In this document: in pieces, positions 1 to 8,157 of the stretch
Layout of the letters: every line of letters begins with the position of its first letter
Numbering within the stretch: position 1 is the first letter of the stretch
DNA from: Acetobacteraceae bacterium H6797
GTDB lineage: Bacteria; Pseudomonadota; Alphaproteobacteria; Acetobacterales; Acetobacteraceae
DNA: 64,000 nt
Assembly (NCBI GenBank): GCA_015223225.1
Contig: JADFCQ010000001.1
Coordinates: forward strand, 1,141,639 to 1,205,638
Direction of reading: 5' to 3'
Notes under the pieces: generated by a model
What the model saw: the letters and a program-made list of their open reading frames with translations, nothing else
Told to the model about the DNA's origin: nothing
Databases searched by the model: none
Translations under genes and position numbers: made by a program

Positions 1-1570
1 CGCCACTGGCCTCGGCGAGCTTTTCGAAATCCGGCGCGGGGGTGAGATCGGCGAGCAGCGTGCCGCCCTTCCGCGCCGAGGCGCCGTCGCGATACATCGC
101 GAGCGTCGAATTCCGCACCGCCCCATACATCGCATTGTTGAAGACGATCACCAGCAGCGGCAGGTCATGCGCCGCCGAGACCCAGTGGCAGGCCGTGGGG
201 TTGTTGAAGACATAGGCACCATCGCCGAGCGTTGCGACCACCAGCTTCTCCGGTGCGGCGAGCTTCGCCCCGAGTGCTGCGCCAAAGCCCCAGCCGAGCC
301 CGCCCGCCGTGCTCTGGCCATAGAAGCTGCCATGGCGGGTGCGCGGGCAATGGGTCTGCCGCAGCGGGTATTCGTTGACGATGATGGCCTCGTCATCGAG
401 CGCCTCGTTCAGGCAATGGCTGATCCATTCGGGCGTGATGGCCCCCTCCGGCGGGGCTGCGACCATCGCCGCCCATTCCGCCCGCTGCGCTGCCGAGCGG
501 GCCGCGAGGCGCGCGTGGCGCGGCGCCACGGCCTCGGCGGAAAGCAGCGGCTCGAGCGCCTCGGCAATGCCCCGCAGCCCCATGGCGACATCGGCGGTGA
601 TGGCGAGATCCACCGGGAAGCTGCGCATCGGGTAGCGCTGGAACAGCGGGTCCTCCCCCAGATGGATCACGCGGCATCCCTCGGGCGGGCCTTGCAGATG
701 CGGAATCCAGGGCACGTCCGTATCGAGCACGAGCACGCAATCGGCCTCGGCCAGCAGGGGGCCGGGCTCGTAGCCGAGATGCATCGGGTGATCGGCCGCG
801 AGATTCACGAAGCGGGGCGTGAAGGAAATCACCGGCACCGCGAAACGCGCCGCGAAGGCCGTCAGCGCCTCGAACCCGTCGCGATGGCGCCCGGCGGCGG
901 AGGTGATGATCAGCGGGTTGGCCGCCGTCGCCAGCCATTGCGCCGCCTCGGCGAGGGAGGCCGCGTCGGGCGGCGGCAGCGCGGGCGCCCGCATGCGCGT
1001 GGCATCGACCCTGGCCGTGCCCGCGGGCCCCGCCAGCGTGTCGCGCGGCAGGGAGGCATAGACCGGCCCGCGCGGCGAGGCCATGGCGACCTGAAGCGCG
1101 CGGCTGACGAGATCGGCGGCCTGTTCGGGGTGGTGCAGCTCGCCATCCCATTTCACCGCCTCGCGCAGCATGCCCGCCTGGTCGAACATCTCCTGCGCCC
1201 AATGGATGTTGCGGCTGCGCGCCCCGTGGCGGCCCTTCTCGGCATAGGGCGTGCGGCCGGCGAGGACGAAAACGGGCGTCTGGTCCCGCGCCGCGTTCAG
1301 CACGCCGTTGATGGTATTCGCGGTGCCGACATTCACATGCACCATCACCGCCTGCGGCCGGCCGGTGATCATATAGGCGCCATGGGCCATGGCGACGGCG
1401 GCATTCTCATGCGTCACGGTCATCGGCCGGGGCAGGCGGTGATTGCTGCCTTCCAGCGCCTCGAAAGCCTCGACGATGGGTGGGAAATCGGTGCCGCCAT
1501 TGGCGAAGAGATAATCGACGCCACAGGCGCCGAGCTGGCGGAGAAAGATCTCCGCGGCGCTGGCCGTCAT
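1..1570 (-). CDS. Thiamine-diphosphate-dependent enzyme, acetolactate synthase-like (3' end outside window)
   Basis: The visible 523 residues form the usual three-domain fold of the acetolactate synthase/benzoylformate decarboxylase family. The N-terminal pyrimidine-binding domain carries the expected glutamate in VTHENAAVAMAHGAY. The C-terminal pyrophosphate-binding domain carries GDGAYVFNN followed after about 22 residues by VFNN, which is the GDG-X-NN cofactor motif. The reaction could be decarboxylation or carboligation of a 2-oxo acid; the substrate cannot be read from sequence. I place the start at ATG 1570, which has AAGGA seven bases upstream. An in-frame ATG at 1600 overlaps the stop of the Bug-family gene as ATGA but has a poorer ribosome site. 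The C-terminus lies beyond base 1. Co-transcription with a Bug binding protein suggests catabolism of an imported organic acid, which is inference. Confidence 0.85.
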   Translation of the reverse strand, partial: MTASAAEIFLRQLGACGVDYLFANGGTDFPPIVEAFEALEGSNHRLPRPMTVTHENAAVAMAHGAYMITGRPQAVMVHVNVGTANTINGVLNAARDQTPVFVLAGRTPYAEKGRHGARSRNIHWAQEMFDQAGMLREAVKWDGELHHPEQAADLVSRALQVAMASPRGPVYASLPRDTLAGPAGTARVDATRMRAPALPPPDAASLAEAAQWLATAANPLIITSAAGRHRDGFEALTAFAARFAVPVISFTPRFVNLAADHPMHLGYEPGPLLAEADCVLVLDTDVPWIPHLQGPPEGCRVIHLGEDPLFQRYPMRSFPVDLAITADVAMGLRGIAEALEPLLSAEAVAPRHARLAARSAAQRAEWAAMVAAPPEGAITPEWISHCLNEALDDEAIIVNEYPLRQTHCPRTRHGSFYGQSTAGGLGWGFGAALGAKLAAPEKLVVATLGDGAYVFNNPTACHWVSAAHDLPLLVIVFNNAMYGAVRNSTLAMYRDGASARKGGTLLADLTPAPDFEKLAEASG

Positions 1571-1596
1571 GCTCGTGTCCTTCACGCGATGCTCCC

Positions 1597-2571
1597 TCAT
1601 TCCACCGTCGCGCCGGAGAGGCGGACGGCCTCGCGCATCGCGGGCGTCTGGCGGTCGATGGCCGCGCGCATTTCCGCGGGCGTGCCGCAGACGGGCTCGG
1701 CGCCGATGCGCAGGATGGTGTTGCGGAAGGCCTCGTCGCCGCAGGCCAAGCGCAATTCGGCGGCGATGCGCGCGATGATGGGCTCGGGCGTGCCGGCCGG
1801 CGCCGCGAGGCCGTTCCAGGTGCCGAGTTCGAAGCCCGGATAACCCTGTTCGGCGACGGTCGGGATATCGGGCATCATCACGCTCCGCGCCGTGCCCGTC
1901 ACGGCCAGGAGCGAGACGCCGTTGTTCTGCGCGAGCGGCATGGCCTCGGTGAGATTGCCGAGATAGGCGGGCACGCGGCCGGCCAGCACGTCCTGAATGG
2001 CCTGGGGCCCGCTGCGATAGGGGATATGCTGCATGGAAAGCCCCGTCCGATGCAGCAGCAGCGCCATGCCGAGATGGCTGAGCCCGCCCGTGCCGCCCGA
2101 GGCATAGTCGAGCTGGCCGGGCCGGGCGGCGACGTAATCGACGAAATCCTTCAGCGTCCGGAAACCGAGCGAAGGCTGCGTCACCAGCACCAGCGCGCTG
2201 CCCGCCGTGACGGCGATGGGCGCGAAATCCTTATGCGGATCGACCGTGAGCTTCTGCATCAGCGGCAGCACGACGAAATGCGAGGCGCTGGCAGCGATGA
2301 GCGTATAGCCATCGGCCGGGGCGCGCGCGACGGCCTCGAGCCCGATCGCGCCATTCCCGCCCGGCCGGTTATCGGCGACGACGGGGGTGCCGAGGCGGCG
2401 CGAGAGCCATTCCCCCGCCGCCCGTGCGATGCCGTCGCTCAGCCCGCCAGGGCCGAAGGGAATGACGAGGCGGATGGGCCGCTCGGGCCAATTGGCCGTT
2501 TGGGCGGCAGCGCCGTGGAAAGGCAGGGCCTGCGCCAGCAGGAACAGGGCGGGCAGAAGCCAAAGCGGCAT
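1597..2571 (-). CDS. Bug/TctC-family tripartite tricarboxylate transporter substrate-binding protein
   Basis: A periplasmic solute-binding protein of 324 residues. It starts with a Sec signal peptide (MPLWLLPALFLLAQALP, cleavage near HGAAA-Q) and continues with WPERPIRLVIPFGPGGLSD, the hallmark start of mature Bug proteins, and later DNRPGGNGAIG. Such proteins capture carboxylates for TctAB-type permeases; no TctA or TctB gene lies in this window, which is common because Bug genes are often orphaned. The start at 2571 has GAGGA eight bases upstream, whereas the open frame continues to 2733 without a signal peptide. Its stop overlaps an ATG that is in frame with the downstream thiamine-diphosphate enzyme, so the two are probably translated together. 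The ligand is unknown. Confidence 0.9.
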   Translation of the reverse strand: MPLWLLPALFLLAQALPFHGAAAQTANWPERPIRLVIPFGPGGLSDGIARAAGEWLSRRLGTPVVADNRPGGNGAIGLEAVARAPADGYTLIAASASHFVVLPLMQKLTVDPHKDFAPIAVTAGSALVLVTQPSLGFRTLKDFVDYVAARPGQLDYASGGTGGLSHLGMALLLHRTGLSMQHIPYRSGPQAIQDVLAGRVPAYLGNLTEAMPLAQNNGVSLLAVTGTARSVMMPDIPTVAEQGYPGFELGTWNGLAAPAGTPEPIIARIAAELRLACGDEAFRNTILRIGAEPVCGTPAEMRAAIDRQTPAMREAVRLSGATVE

Positions 2572-2976
2572 CGGCAATATCCTCGTTCTCGCCAACCGGA
2601 GCGGCCCCCTGCTCGGGGCGGGCCTAGCCCGATTGCCGGGGCGATGACCGGCGCATTGCCAACCCGATGCCAAGGCCCCTGGCCGAGGCTCGGTTGTATG
2701 CAACGCCGGATCGAATGAATGCCGCGCCCTCATGCCTTCCCTGGCCCCGCGCTTGATCCTCGCGGTAACCCTGGCGGCATTTCAGGATGCTTCTTGCTCT
2801 TCCGCAAGGAAAAACCGGGCGCTGCCGCTCATTGGTGTATACATCGAGGCCAACAGGCCCCACCGCTCACGCGCTTGGGGGGCAACCATCCAGCGGGCGG
2901 GGCGTAGAGACAGGAGACGCGAGCACTCGCCGGCCGTGCGATACCTCATCGCGCCACCCTTCACCTGGAGGATACG
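2572..2976. other. 405 bp intergenic region, no gene seen
   Basis: This stretch separates the Bug-family gene (leftward) from the small secreted protein gene (rightward), so it should hold two divergent promoters. I see no supported coding frame, RNA gene or strong inverted repeat. A GTATAC-centred TATACA around 2840 could be a -10 element but has no convincing partner. Confidence 0.4.
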
Positions 2977-3342
2977 ATGCGCCACCTGACTCTTGCTGCC
3001 GCCCTGCTCGGTACCACTCTGGGAGGCGCCGCTATGGCCCAGACCCCGCCCCAGACCCTGCCCGAGGCGCCTGGCAGCACCTCCGGCCAAGCCCCCAGCC
3101 AGCAATTGCCAGGCCCCGGCCATAGCGGCGATGCCGCTGCGGGCGGGTTGGGCGGCACCGCGCCCCATGTCCAGCAGCCGGCGCCCGCCCAGAACGGCGG
3201 CAGCGAATTCGGCGCGTTCAAGGTGGAGAACGGCCGCGCACCGCTGCTCGCGCCGCCCGGCACGCTCGATCCGGGCAAGCCTGCGCCCTCGCAGCCGCCA
3301 GCCAATGCCCCGGCCTCGCCCTGGCTCAACCGCCAGGGGTAG
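2977..3342 (+). CDS. Small secreted proline-rich protein, unknown function
   Basis: A 121-residue protein with a clear signal peptide (MRHLTLAAALLGTTLGG, cleavage after AMA before QTPPQT). The mature part is low-complexity and rich in Pro, Gly, Ala and Gln, with no cysteine, no lipobox and no recognisable domain. The most ordered stretch is NGGSEFGAFKVENGRAPLLAPPG near residues 73-95. CTGGAGG lies seven bases upstream of the ATG, which fixes the start. It is monocistronic: pyrE converges on it from the right and the gene to the left diverges. Likely periplasmic or extracellular. I do not recognise the family. Confidence 0.75.
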   Translation: MRHLTLAAALLGTTLGGAAMAQTPPQTLPEAPGSTSGQAPSQQLPGPGHSGDAAAGGLGGTAPHVQQPAPAQNGGSEFGAFKVENGRAPLLAPPGTLDPGKPAPSQPPANAPASPWLNRQG

Positions 3343-3378
3343 CGTGGCGCTCCGAAAGAAGTCCGGGCCCGACGCTGC

Positions 3379-4056
3379 CTAGGGCGCCGCGCGCCCGCCG
3401 TGGCGCGCGGACCAGCCCGTCGGGTCCGCCAGGAAGCGCTCCAGCTCCTCCCGCGCGGGTTTGTCGAGCCCCTCGCCGGGGTCGAGGCGCAGCAGATCCT
3501 CCCACCCCGCCAGCACATGCAGGCGCAGGCCCAGCTTCTCCAGCCGGGGCTGCCAGCCCGGAAAGACGGCGTGGTGGAAGATCGAGAAGGCATCGGTCAC
3601 TTCCGCGCCCGCCTGCCGCAGCCCGCGCGTGAAGGCGGCCTTGCTGTTGCCGTCGGTCGTCAGGTCATCGACCAGCAGCACATTGGCGCCTTCGACATCC
3701 CCGCCCTCGACCTGCGCATTGCGCCCGATGCCCAGCGAGCGCTTGCGCACATAGCGCATCGGCAGGTTCAGCCGTTCGGCGATGAAGCTCGCCCAGGGAA
3801 TGCCCGCCGTCTCCGCCCCCGCCACCATGGTGAATTCCGTCGGCGCCGCGCGACGCAGCGTCGCGATGGCCAGTTCCGTCACCTTCAGCCGCCAGCGCGG
3901 CTCGCCGATCAGCAGGCGGCAATCGACATAGACGGGGCTCGCCCAGCCGGCGGCGAGGAAGAAGGGGCGCGTGGCATCCACCCGGATGGCCTTGGCCTCC
4001 AGCAGCATGCGCGCGACGGCCTGGCCCGAAATGTCGCGATGCGGATCGCGGCTCAT
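3379..4056 (-). CDS. pyrE: Orotate phosphoribosyltransferase
   Basis: Converts orotate and phosphoribosyl pyrophosphate to orotidine 5'-phosphate in de novo pyrimidine synthesis. The 225-residue protein has the PRPP-binding loop VLLVDDLTTDGNSK at residues 126-139, the flexible-loop segment RKRSLGIGRNAQVEGG near 104-119 and the early YVDCRLLI strand, all expected in PyrE. The length is normal. It is the last gene of a leftward operon: its ATG overlaps the stop of the upstream amidase gene (ATGA at 4053-4056). Lying directly after an amidase and the class 1B dihydroorotate dehydrogenase, it may serve salvage of external orotate as well as synthesis, which is inference. Confidence 0.93.
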   Translation of the reverse strand: MSRDPHRDISGQAVARMLLEAKAIRVDATRPFFLAAGWASPVYVDCRLLIGEPRWRLKVTELAIATLRRAAPTEFTMVAGAETAGIPWASFIAERLNLPMRYVRKRSLGIGRNAQVEGGDVEGANVLLVDDLTTDGNSKAAFTRGLRQAGAEVTDAFSIFHHAVFPGWQPRLEKLGLRLHVLAGWEDLLRLDPGEGLDKPAREELERFLADPTGWSARHGGRAAP

Positions 4057-5315
4057 GCCGCCAATTCCCGCAGGCTGCGCCGCAGCACTTCCGCGCCGAC
4101 GTGGAAGTCGCTCATTTCCATGGCCTCCCTCGGGTTATGCGAGCCATTGGCGTTGCGGACGAAGATCATGCCCGCCGGCACGCCCGCATTGGCGAATACA
4201 GCGGCGTCATGGCCCGCGCCACTGGGGATGGGCTCGTCCGGCTGGCCCATCTCGCGCAGTTGCGCGCGCATGAGCGTCATCAGCCCCTCATCCATCTTCC
4301 CCGGCGCGGCATCCACGCGGCGGCCGAGTTCGAAGCGCACGCCGCGCTCATCGGCGATGCCTTCGCATTCCGAGAGGAAGAGATCGTAGAAGGCTTCCAG
4401 CGTCTCGGGGCTCTGCGAGCGGATATCGAGCGAGAAGGTCAGCTTGCCCGGAATGCGCGCCATGGCATGCTCGGCCGGATCGGTGCCGACGATGCCCGAG
4501 GTCAGCACCAGGTCCCGCCCGCGTTCCAGCAGGGTGCGCCAATGGCGGTCGAGCCGGGTGATGAGTTCGGCCGTGGCGAAGAAGGCGTCATGCCGCAACC
4601 AGCGGGGCACGGCACCGGAATGCCCCGCCTCGCCCAGGCACTGTACAGCGCGATGGCGGAGATTGCCGCGGATGCCCGTCACGATCGCCGCCGGCATGTC
4701 GCGCGCAATCAGCACCGGCCCCTGCTCGATATGCAGTTCCAGCCAGCAGGCGAGGCTTTTCGGGTCGATCAACGGCTCGCCGCGTTCCACCCGCGCGGTA
4801 TCGATGCCGACGGAAGCCATGGCCTCGCCCAGCGTGCGCCCGCTCGCGACATTGGTGGCCGCGAGATCGGCCGCGCCCAGCTTGCCGAACATGGCCAGCG
4901 AGCCGAGATAGGCCTGGCCGTAGAAGGCGCTTTCCTCGCCGCGCAGCGCGAGAAGCCTGATGCTGCGCCGGGGCCGGAACCCCTCCTCCTTCAGCTTGGC
5001 GATGGCCAGCAGGCCCGCGATGACACCCGCCGCGCCGTCGAAATTGCCGCCCTGGGGCACGCTGTCGAGATGCGAGCCGCAGGCCACGGCCGGAAGTTCG
5101 GGCTCGCTGCCTGGAAAGGTCGCCCAGAGATTGGCGCCCGCATCCCAGGCGATCTCGAGGCCAAGGCGCCGCGCCTCCGCCTCGATGAGCCTGAGCGCGG
5201 CCGTCTCGCCATCGGTGTAGCATTCGCGCGTGATGCCGACGCCGTCGAAGCTCTGTTCACGCAAGGTGTCGAAGAGGCGCTCGGCCAGGCCCCCGATCAA
5301 GACACCTTCGTTCAA
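4053..5315 (-). CDS. M20-family Zn-dependent amidase, N-carbamoyl-amino-acid hydrolase/allantoate amidohydrolase type
   Basis: A 420-residue binuclear metal hydrolase of the hydantoinase/carbamoylase family. Visible signatures are GSHLDSVP (His82) and NFDGAAG (Asp93) for metal ligands, RGEESA (Glu127-Glu128) for the catalytic and ligand glutamates, ELHIEQGP, AGHSGAVP in the dimerisation lid, and GAGHDA. Family members remove the carbamoyl group from N-carbamoyl amino acids or ureido acids, releasing ammonia and CO2. I choose TTG 5315 as start: it overlaps the pyrD stop (TTGA) and has GGAGG seven bases upstream; no ATG exists in the required place and the longer open frame lacks support. Its position between pyrD and pyrE suggests N-carbamoyl-aspartate or a related pyrimidine breakdown product as substrate; that is inference. 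Confidence 0.88.
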   Translation of the reverse strand: MNEGVLIGGLAERLFDTLREQSFDGVGITRECYTDGETAALRLIEAEARRLGLEIAWDAGANLWATFPGSEPELPAVACGSHLDSVPQGGNFDGAAGVIAGLLAIAKLKEEGFRPRRSIRLLALRGEESAFYGQAYLGSLAMFGKLGAADLAATNVASGRTLGEAMASVGIDTARVERGEPLIDPKSLACWLELHIEQGPVLIARDMPAAIVTGIRGNLRHRAVQCLGEAGHSGAVPRWLRHDAFFATAELITRLDRHWRTLLERGRDLVLTSGIVGTDPAEHAMARIPGKLTFSLDIRSQSPETLEAFYDLFLSECEGIADERGVRFELGRRVDAAPGKMDEGLMTLMRAQLREMGQPDEPIPSGAGHDAAVFANAGVPAGMIFVRNANGSHNPREAMEMSDFHVGAEVLRRSLRELAA

Positions 5316-6238
5316 GACACCGCCTCCAAAACCACATTCTCCTTCAGCGCGCCGGTCAGTTGTGCGACATGCGAAATGCCCCGCGCGGCGCAGAAACGGT
5401 CGAGCCCCTCGATCACCTCGGTCATCGCATTGGGCTGCACGAAGGTCGCGGTGCCGACCTGCACGGCGCTGGCGCCCGCGAGCATGTATTCCGCCGCGTC
5501 CTCGGCCGTGGCGATGCCGCCGCAGCCGATGATGGGCACGCGCACCGCCCGCGCGCATTGATAGACCTGGCGCAGCACGATGGGCTTCACCGCCGGGCCC
5601 GACAGCCCGCCCATGACATTGCCCAGGCTGGGGCGGAAGGTGCGCAGGTCGATGGACATGGCGAGGATGGTATTCGCCACCACCAACGCATCCGCCCCCT
5701 CGGCCTCGCAGGCACGCGCCACCTCGGCGATCTCACCCGTATTGGGCGTGAGCTTGGCCCAGAGCGGCAGATCGGTCGCGCGGCGAAGCTGGCGCATTAC
5801 GGCCGCGGCGGATTCGGCGCGCATGGCGAAGGCGCGGCCATCCTCCTCGATATTGGGGCAGGAGATATTGGCCTCGATGGCCGCCACGCCGGGCACGCTC
5901 ACCTCGGCGGCGAGGCTCGCGAAACCCTCGGCCGTGGGCGCCGAGATGCTGACCACCAGCGGCGGTGCCCAGCGGCGATAGAGCGGCAGCGTCCTGCTCA
6001 GGAAATAGGGCACGCCCTTCGACGGAATGCCGATGGCGTTCAGCATCCCCGCCGCGACTTCCGCCACGCGCGGCAGCGGATTGCCCGCCCGCAGCTCGCG
6101 CGTGATGGTCTTGGTGACGAGCGCGCCGAGGCGGTTGAGATCCACGACATCCGCGAGCCCTTCAGCGAAAGTGCCGGAGGCGGGCATCACCGGATTGGCG
6201 AGCGTCAGCCCGCCGATGGAAACCGACATCACCGTCAT
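5312..6238 (-). CDS. pyrD: Dihydroorotate dehydrogenase, class 1B catalytic subunit
   Basis: A flavin-dependent TIM-barrel enzyme of 308 residues that interconverts dihydroorotate and orotate. The catalytic base is cysteine (NISCPN, Cys127), which marks class 1, and the adjacent pyrK-like gene marks class 1B (NAD-linked heterotetramer). Other motifs are ASGTF near residue 20, KLTPNTG near 182 and the FMN phosphate region IIGCGGI near 255. The protein lacks the N-terminal membrane helix of class 2 enzymes, which most alphaproteobacteria use for pyrimidine synthesis. The ATG overlaps the pyrK stop, and its own stop overlaps the TTG start of the amidase. Confidence 0.92.
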   Translation of the reverse strand: MTVMSVSIGGLTLANPVMPASGTFAEGLADVVDLNRLGALVTKTITRELRAGNPLPRVAEVAAGMLNAIGIPSKGVPYFLSRTLPLYRRWAPPLVVSISAPTAEGFASLAAEVSVPGVAAIEANISCPNIEEDGRAFAMRAESAAAVMRQLRRATDLPLWAKLTPNTGEIAEVARACEAEGADALVVANTILAMSIDLRTFRPSLGNVMGGLSGPAVKPIVLRQVYQCARAVRVPIIGCGGIATAEDAAEYMLAGASAVQVGTATFVQPNAMTEVIEGLDRFCAARGISHVAQLTGALKENVVLEAVS

Positions 6239-7059
6239 GCCACGGCCTCATGCATGTCGAAGACGGGCCCGTCCCAGCAGACGCGCTTATGCACGATCTC
6301 GCCCTCCACGGCGAAGTCGCGCACGCAGCAGAAGCAAATGCCGAGGCCGCAGGCCATCTGCTGCTCCAGCGCCACCTGGCCGGGCAGGGAGAATTCGCGC
6401 GCCAGCATCTGCTGCAGCCGCAAGAGCCTCGCCGAGCCGCAGGTGAAGAAAGCGTCGCAGCGCCCGCTGGCGACGAGCCCGCGCAGGATCTCCTCCACAT
6501 GCGCCGGCGCGCTGCTGCCGTCGCTGTCGGTGACGCTGACGACGCTCGCCCCCTCCGCCCGGAACAGCGCCTCGGAAACCACCAGCTCCGGCCGCCGCGC
6601 GCTCAGCACCGCCGTCACGGCAATGCCCGCGAGCCGCGCCATGCGCGCGAGCGGCGCGAGGGTCGCCAGCCCGGCGCCACGCCCGACCACCACGATGGAG
6701 CGCCAGGCCGGATCGAGCGTGAAGCCCTTCCCCAGCGGGCCGAGAATATCGAGATGCTCGCCCACCGCGAGGGTCGCGAGGCCGCGCGTGCCGGCGCCGG
6801 CGATCTTGTAGAGGAACTCCACCGTGCCCTGGGCCGGGTCGGCGCCATAGAGGCTCATCGGGCGGCGCAGATAGGGCGCCTCGCCCGGCGGGCAGGGGCA
6901 GAGAAGCTGAAAGAACTGGCCCGGCTTCGCCCCCGCAGCCACCGGCCCGGCACGCAGCACGAGGTGGCGGTATTCGCCGTTCAGTTCCCGATGCGCGAGC
7001 ACCTCGGCCGGGGCGGCCTCGGCGCGCGGCGTGAAAGAGGGTGGGGCGAGAGCATTCAC
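6235..7059 (-). CDS. pyrK: Dihydroorotate dehydrogenase electron transfer subunit (FAD, 2Fe-2S)
   Basis: A 274-residue ferredoxin-reductase-type subunit that passes electrons between NAD(H) and PyrD flavin. The FAD-binding motif RRPMSLYG is at residues 65-72, a nucleotide-binding segment VVVGRGAGLATLAP at 123-136, and the C-terminal 2Fe-2S ligands are Cys237, Cys242, Cys245 and Cys261 in the C-x4-C-x2-C-x15-C arrangement of PyrK, followed by the conserved WDGPVF. It is the first gene of the pyrKD-amidase-pyrE operon, divergent from a LysR regulator 114 bp away. Confidence 0.9.
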   Translation of the reverse strand: MNALAPPSFTPRAEAAPAEVLAHRELNGEYRHLVLRAGPVAAGAKPGQFFQLLCPCPPGEAPYLRRPMSLYGADPAQGTVEFLYKIAGAGTRGLATLAVGEHLDILGPLGKGFTLDPAWRSIVVVGRGAGLATLAPLARMARLAGIAVTAVLSARRPELVVSEALFRAEGASVVSVTDSDGSSAPAHVEEILRGLVASGRCDAFFTCGSARLLRLQQMLAREFSLPGQVALEQQMACGLGICFCCVRDFAVEGEIVHKRVCWDGPVFDMHEAVA

Positions 7060-7141
7060 GGGCCGGTCTCTCCGATCGCGGAAAGGACCAGTCTAGGCAA
7101 GGCGATTGCGCTCGCCAAAGCGCCGATTTTCGGGCAAGCCG

Positions 7142-7156
7142 ATGCCGAATCGGCAT
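7142..7156. promoter_or_regulatory. Perfect T-N11-A LysR-type operator candidate
   Basis: The sequence GATGCCGAATCGGCATC at 7141-7157 is an 8-1-8 perfect inverted repeat, and its core ATGCCGAATCGGCAT fits the T-N11-A rule for LysR-type regulator boxes exactly. It lies 17 bases before the LysR ATG and 82 bases before the pyrK start, inside the divergent intergenic region, where it could serve autorepression and inducer-dependent activation of the pyr/amidase operon. Function is inferred from position and symmetry. Confidence 0.65.
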
Positions 7157-7173
7157 CACCTCGAAGCATCCTC

Positions 7174-8112
7174 ATGGCTACCCGCACGCCCCGCATCCAC
7201 GCCCCCGCCCTGCTGTATTTCGACGCCGTCCGCCGCGCGGGTTCGATCCGCGAGGCGGCGCGGCGGCTCAACATCGCCTCCTCGGCGGTGAACCGGCAGA
7301 TCCTGAAGCTGGAGGAGGAAGTCGGCGTCCCCCTCTTCGACCGCCTCACCGGCGGGCTGAAGCTCACGGCGGCCGGCGAGGTCATCGCCCATCACGTCAC
7401 CACCGTGATCCGTGACCTGGAGCGCGCCAGCTCGGTGCTCGACGCCCTACAGGGGCTCGAGACGGGGCATGTGGAGGTCGCGACGCTGGAGGGGCTCTGC
7501 CATCGCGTGCTGCCTTCGGCGCTGGCCGAGGTGCGGGCGCGGCATGCGCGGCTTTCCATCGGCATCGGCATCATGGAGACGAGCCGCATCCCCGCCGCGA
7601 TCATCGAGGGCGACGTGCATCTGGGCCTCGCTTTCGAAGTGAGACGCCAGCCGGAGCTGCGGCAGATCGCCATGGTGCGGCTGAAGCTCGGCGCGGTGAT
7701 GCTGCCCGGTTCGGCCCTCGCCCGCCGCCCCTTCGCCACACTGCGCGACTGCCTGGACCAGCCGCTGATCCTGCCCAAGATGAATTTCGCCAATCGCGAC
7801 CAGCTCCACCCGCTCTTCTTCCAGTCGAAGCTGCGGGAGCGGGGGCAATACGAGGCGGGCTCGATCGAGATGATGCGCCAATTGGTGCTGAGCGGCGCGG
7901 GCACCGCCTTCATGACGCGGGCGGGGCTGGAAACGGCGCTGGAACGCGGCGAGCTGGTGCATGTGCCGCTGCATCACCAGGGCCGGCCGGTCCATTCCGA
8001 ACTCGGCCTCTATGCGCGAGCCGATACCGCGCTGCCCGTGGCCGCCGAGGCCGTGGCGACCGAGATCGGCAAGGCCATGGCGGCCTGCGCCACGGCGGAT
8101 AAGGGCGGGTAG
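7174..8112 (+). CDS. LysR-family transcriptional regulator
   Basis: A 312-residue regulator. The N-terminal winged helix-turn-helix is clear (YFDAVRRAGSIREAARRLN, then SSAVNRQILKLEEEVG), followed by the LysR linker and a two-lobed effector domain. The start ATG 7174 gives the normal family length; there is no strong ribosome site, which is compatible with leader-poor LysR genes. It is transcribed away from pyrK, the classic arrangement for a regulator of the neighbouring operon, and has a symmetrical T-N11-A box directly upstream. Its effector is unknown; orotate, dihydroorotate or a carbamoyl amino acid would fit the context. Confidence 0.9.
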   Translation: MATRTPRIHAPALLYFDAVRRAGSIREAARRLNIASSAVNRQILKLEEEVGVPLFDRLTGGLKLTAAGEVIAHHVTTVIRDLERASSVLDALQGLETGHVEVATLEGLCHRVLPSALAEVRARHARLSIGIGIMETSRIPAAIIEGDVHLGLAFEVRRQPELRQIAMVRLKLGAVMLPGSALARRPFATLRDCLDQPLILPKMNFANRDQLHPLFFQSKLRERGQYEAGSIEMMRQLVLSGAGTAFMTRAGLETALERGELVHVPLHHQGRPVHSELGLYARADTALPVAAEAVATEIGKAMAACATADKGG

Positions 8113-8120
8113 AAAGCGAA

Positions 8121-8152
8121 CCGGCGCGGCGGGGTGGGGGCCGCCGCGCCGG
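8121..8152. terminator. 12-bp hairpin between convergent genes
   Basis: CCGGCGCGGCGG (8121-8132) pairs perfectly with CCGCCGCGCCGG (8141-8152) across an 8-base G-rich loop. It lies between the LysR stop and the cytochrome stop, so it could end transcription from both sides. No T-run follows on either strand, so it is not a textbook intrinsic terminator. Confidence 0.5.
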
Positions 8153-8157
8153 GTCAG

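Noticed and set aside
167..1843. 558-codon open frame on the plus strand opposite the thiamine-diphosphate enzyme and Bug genes
   Set aside because: Arg/Gly/Ala-rich translation without family features; both minus-strand genes have clear domains and ribosome sites.
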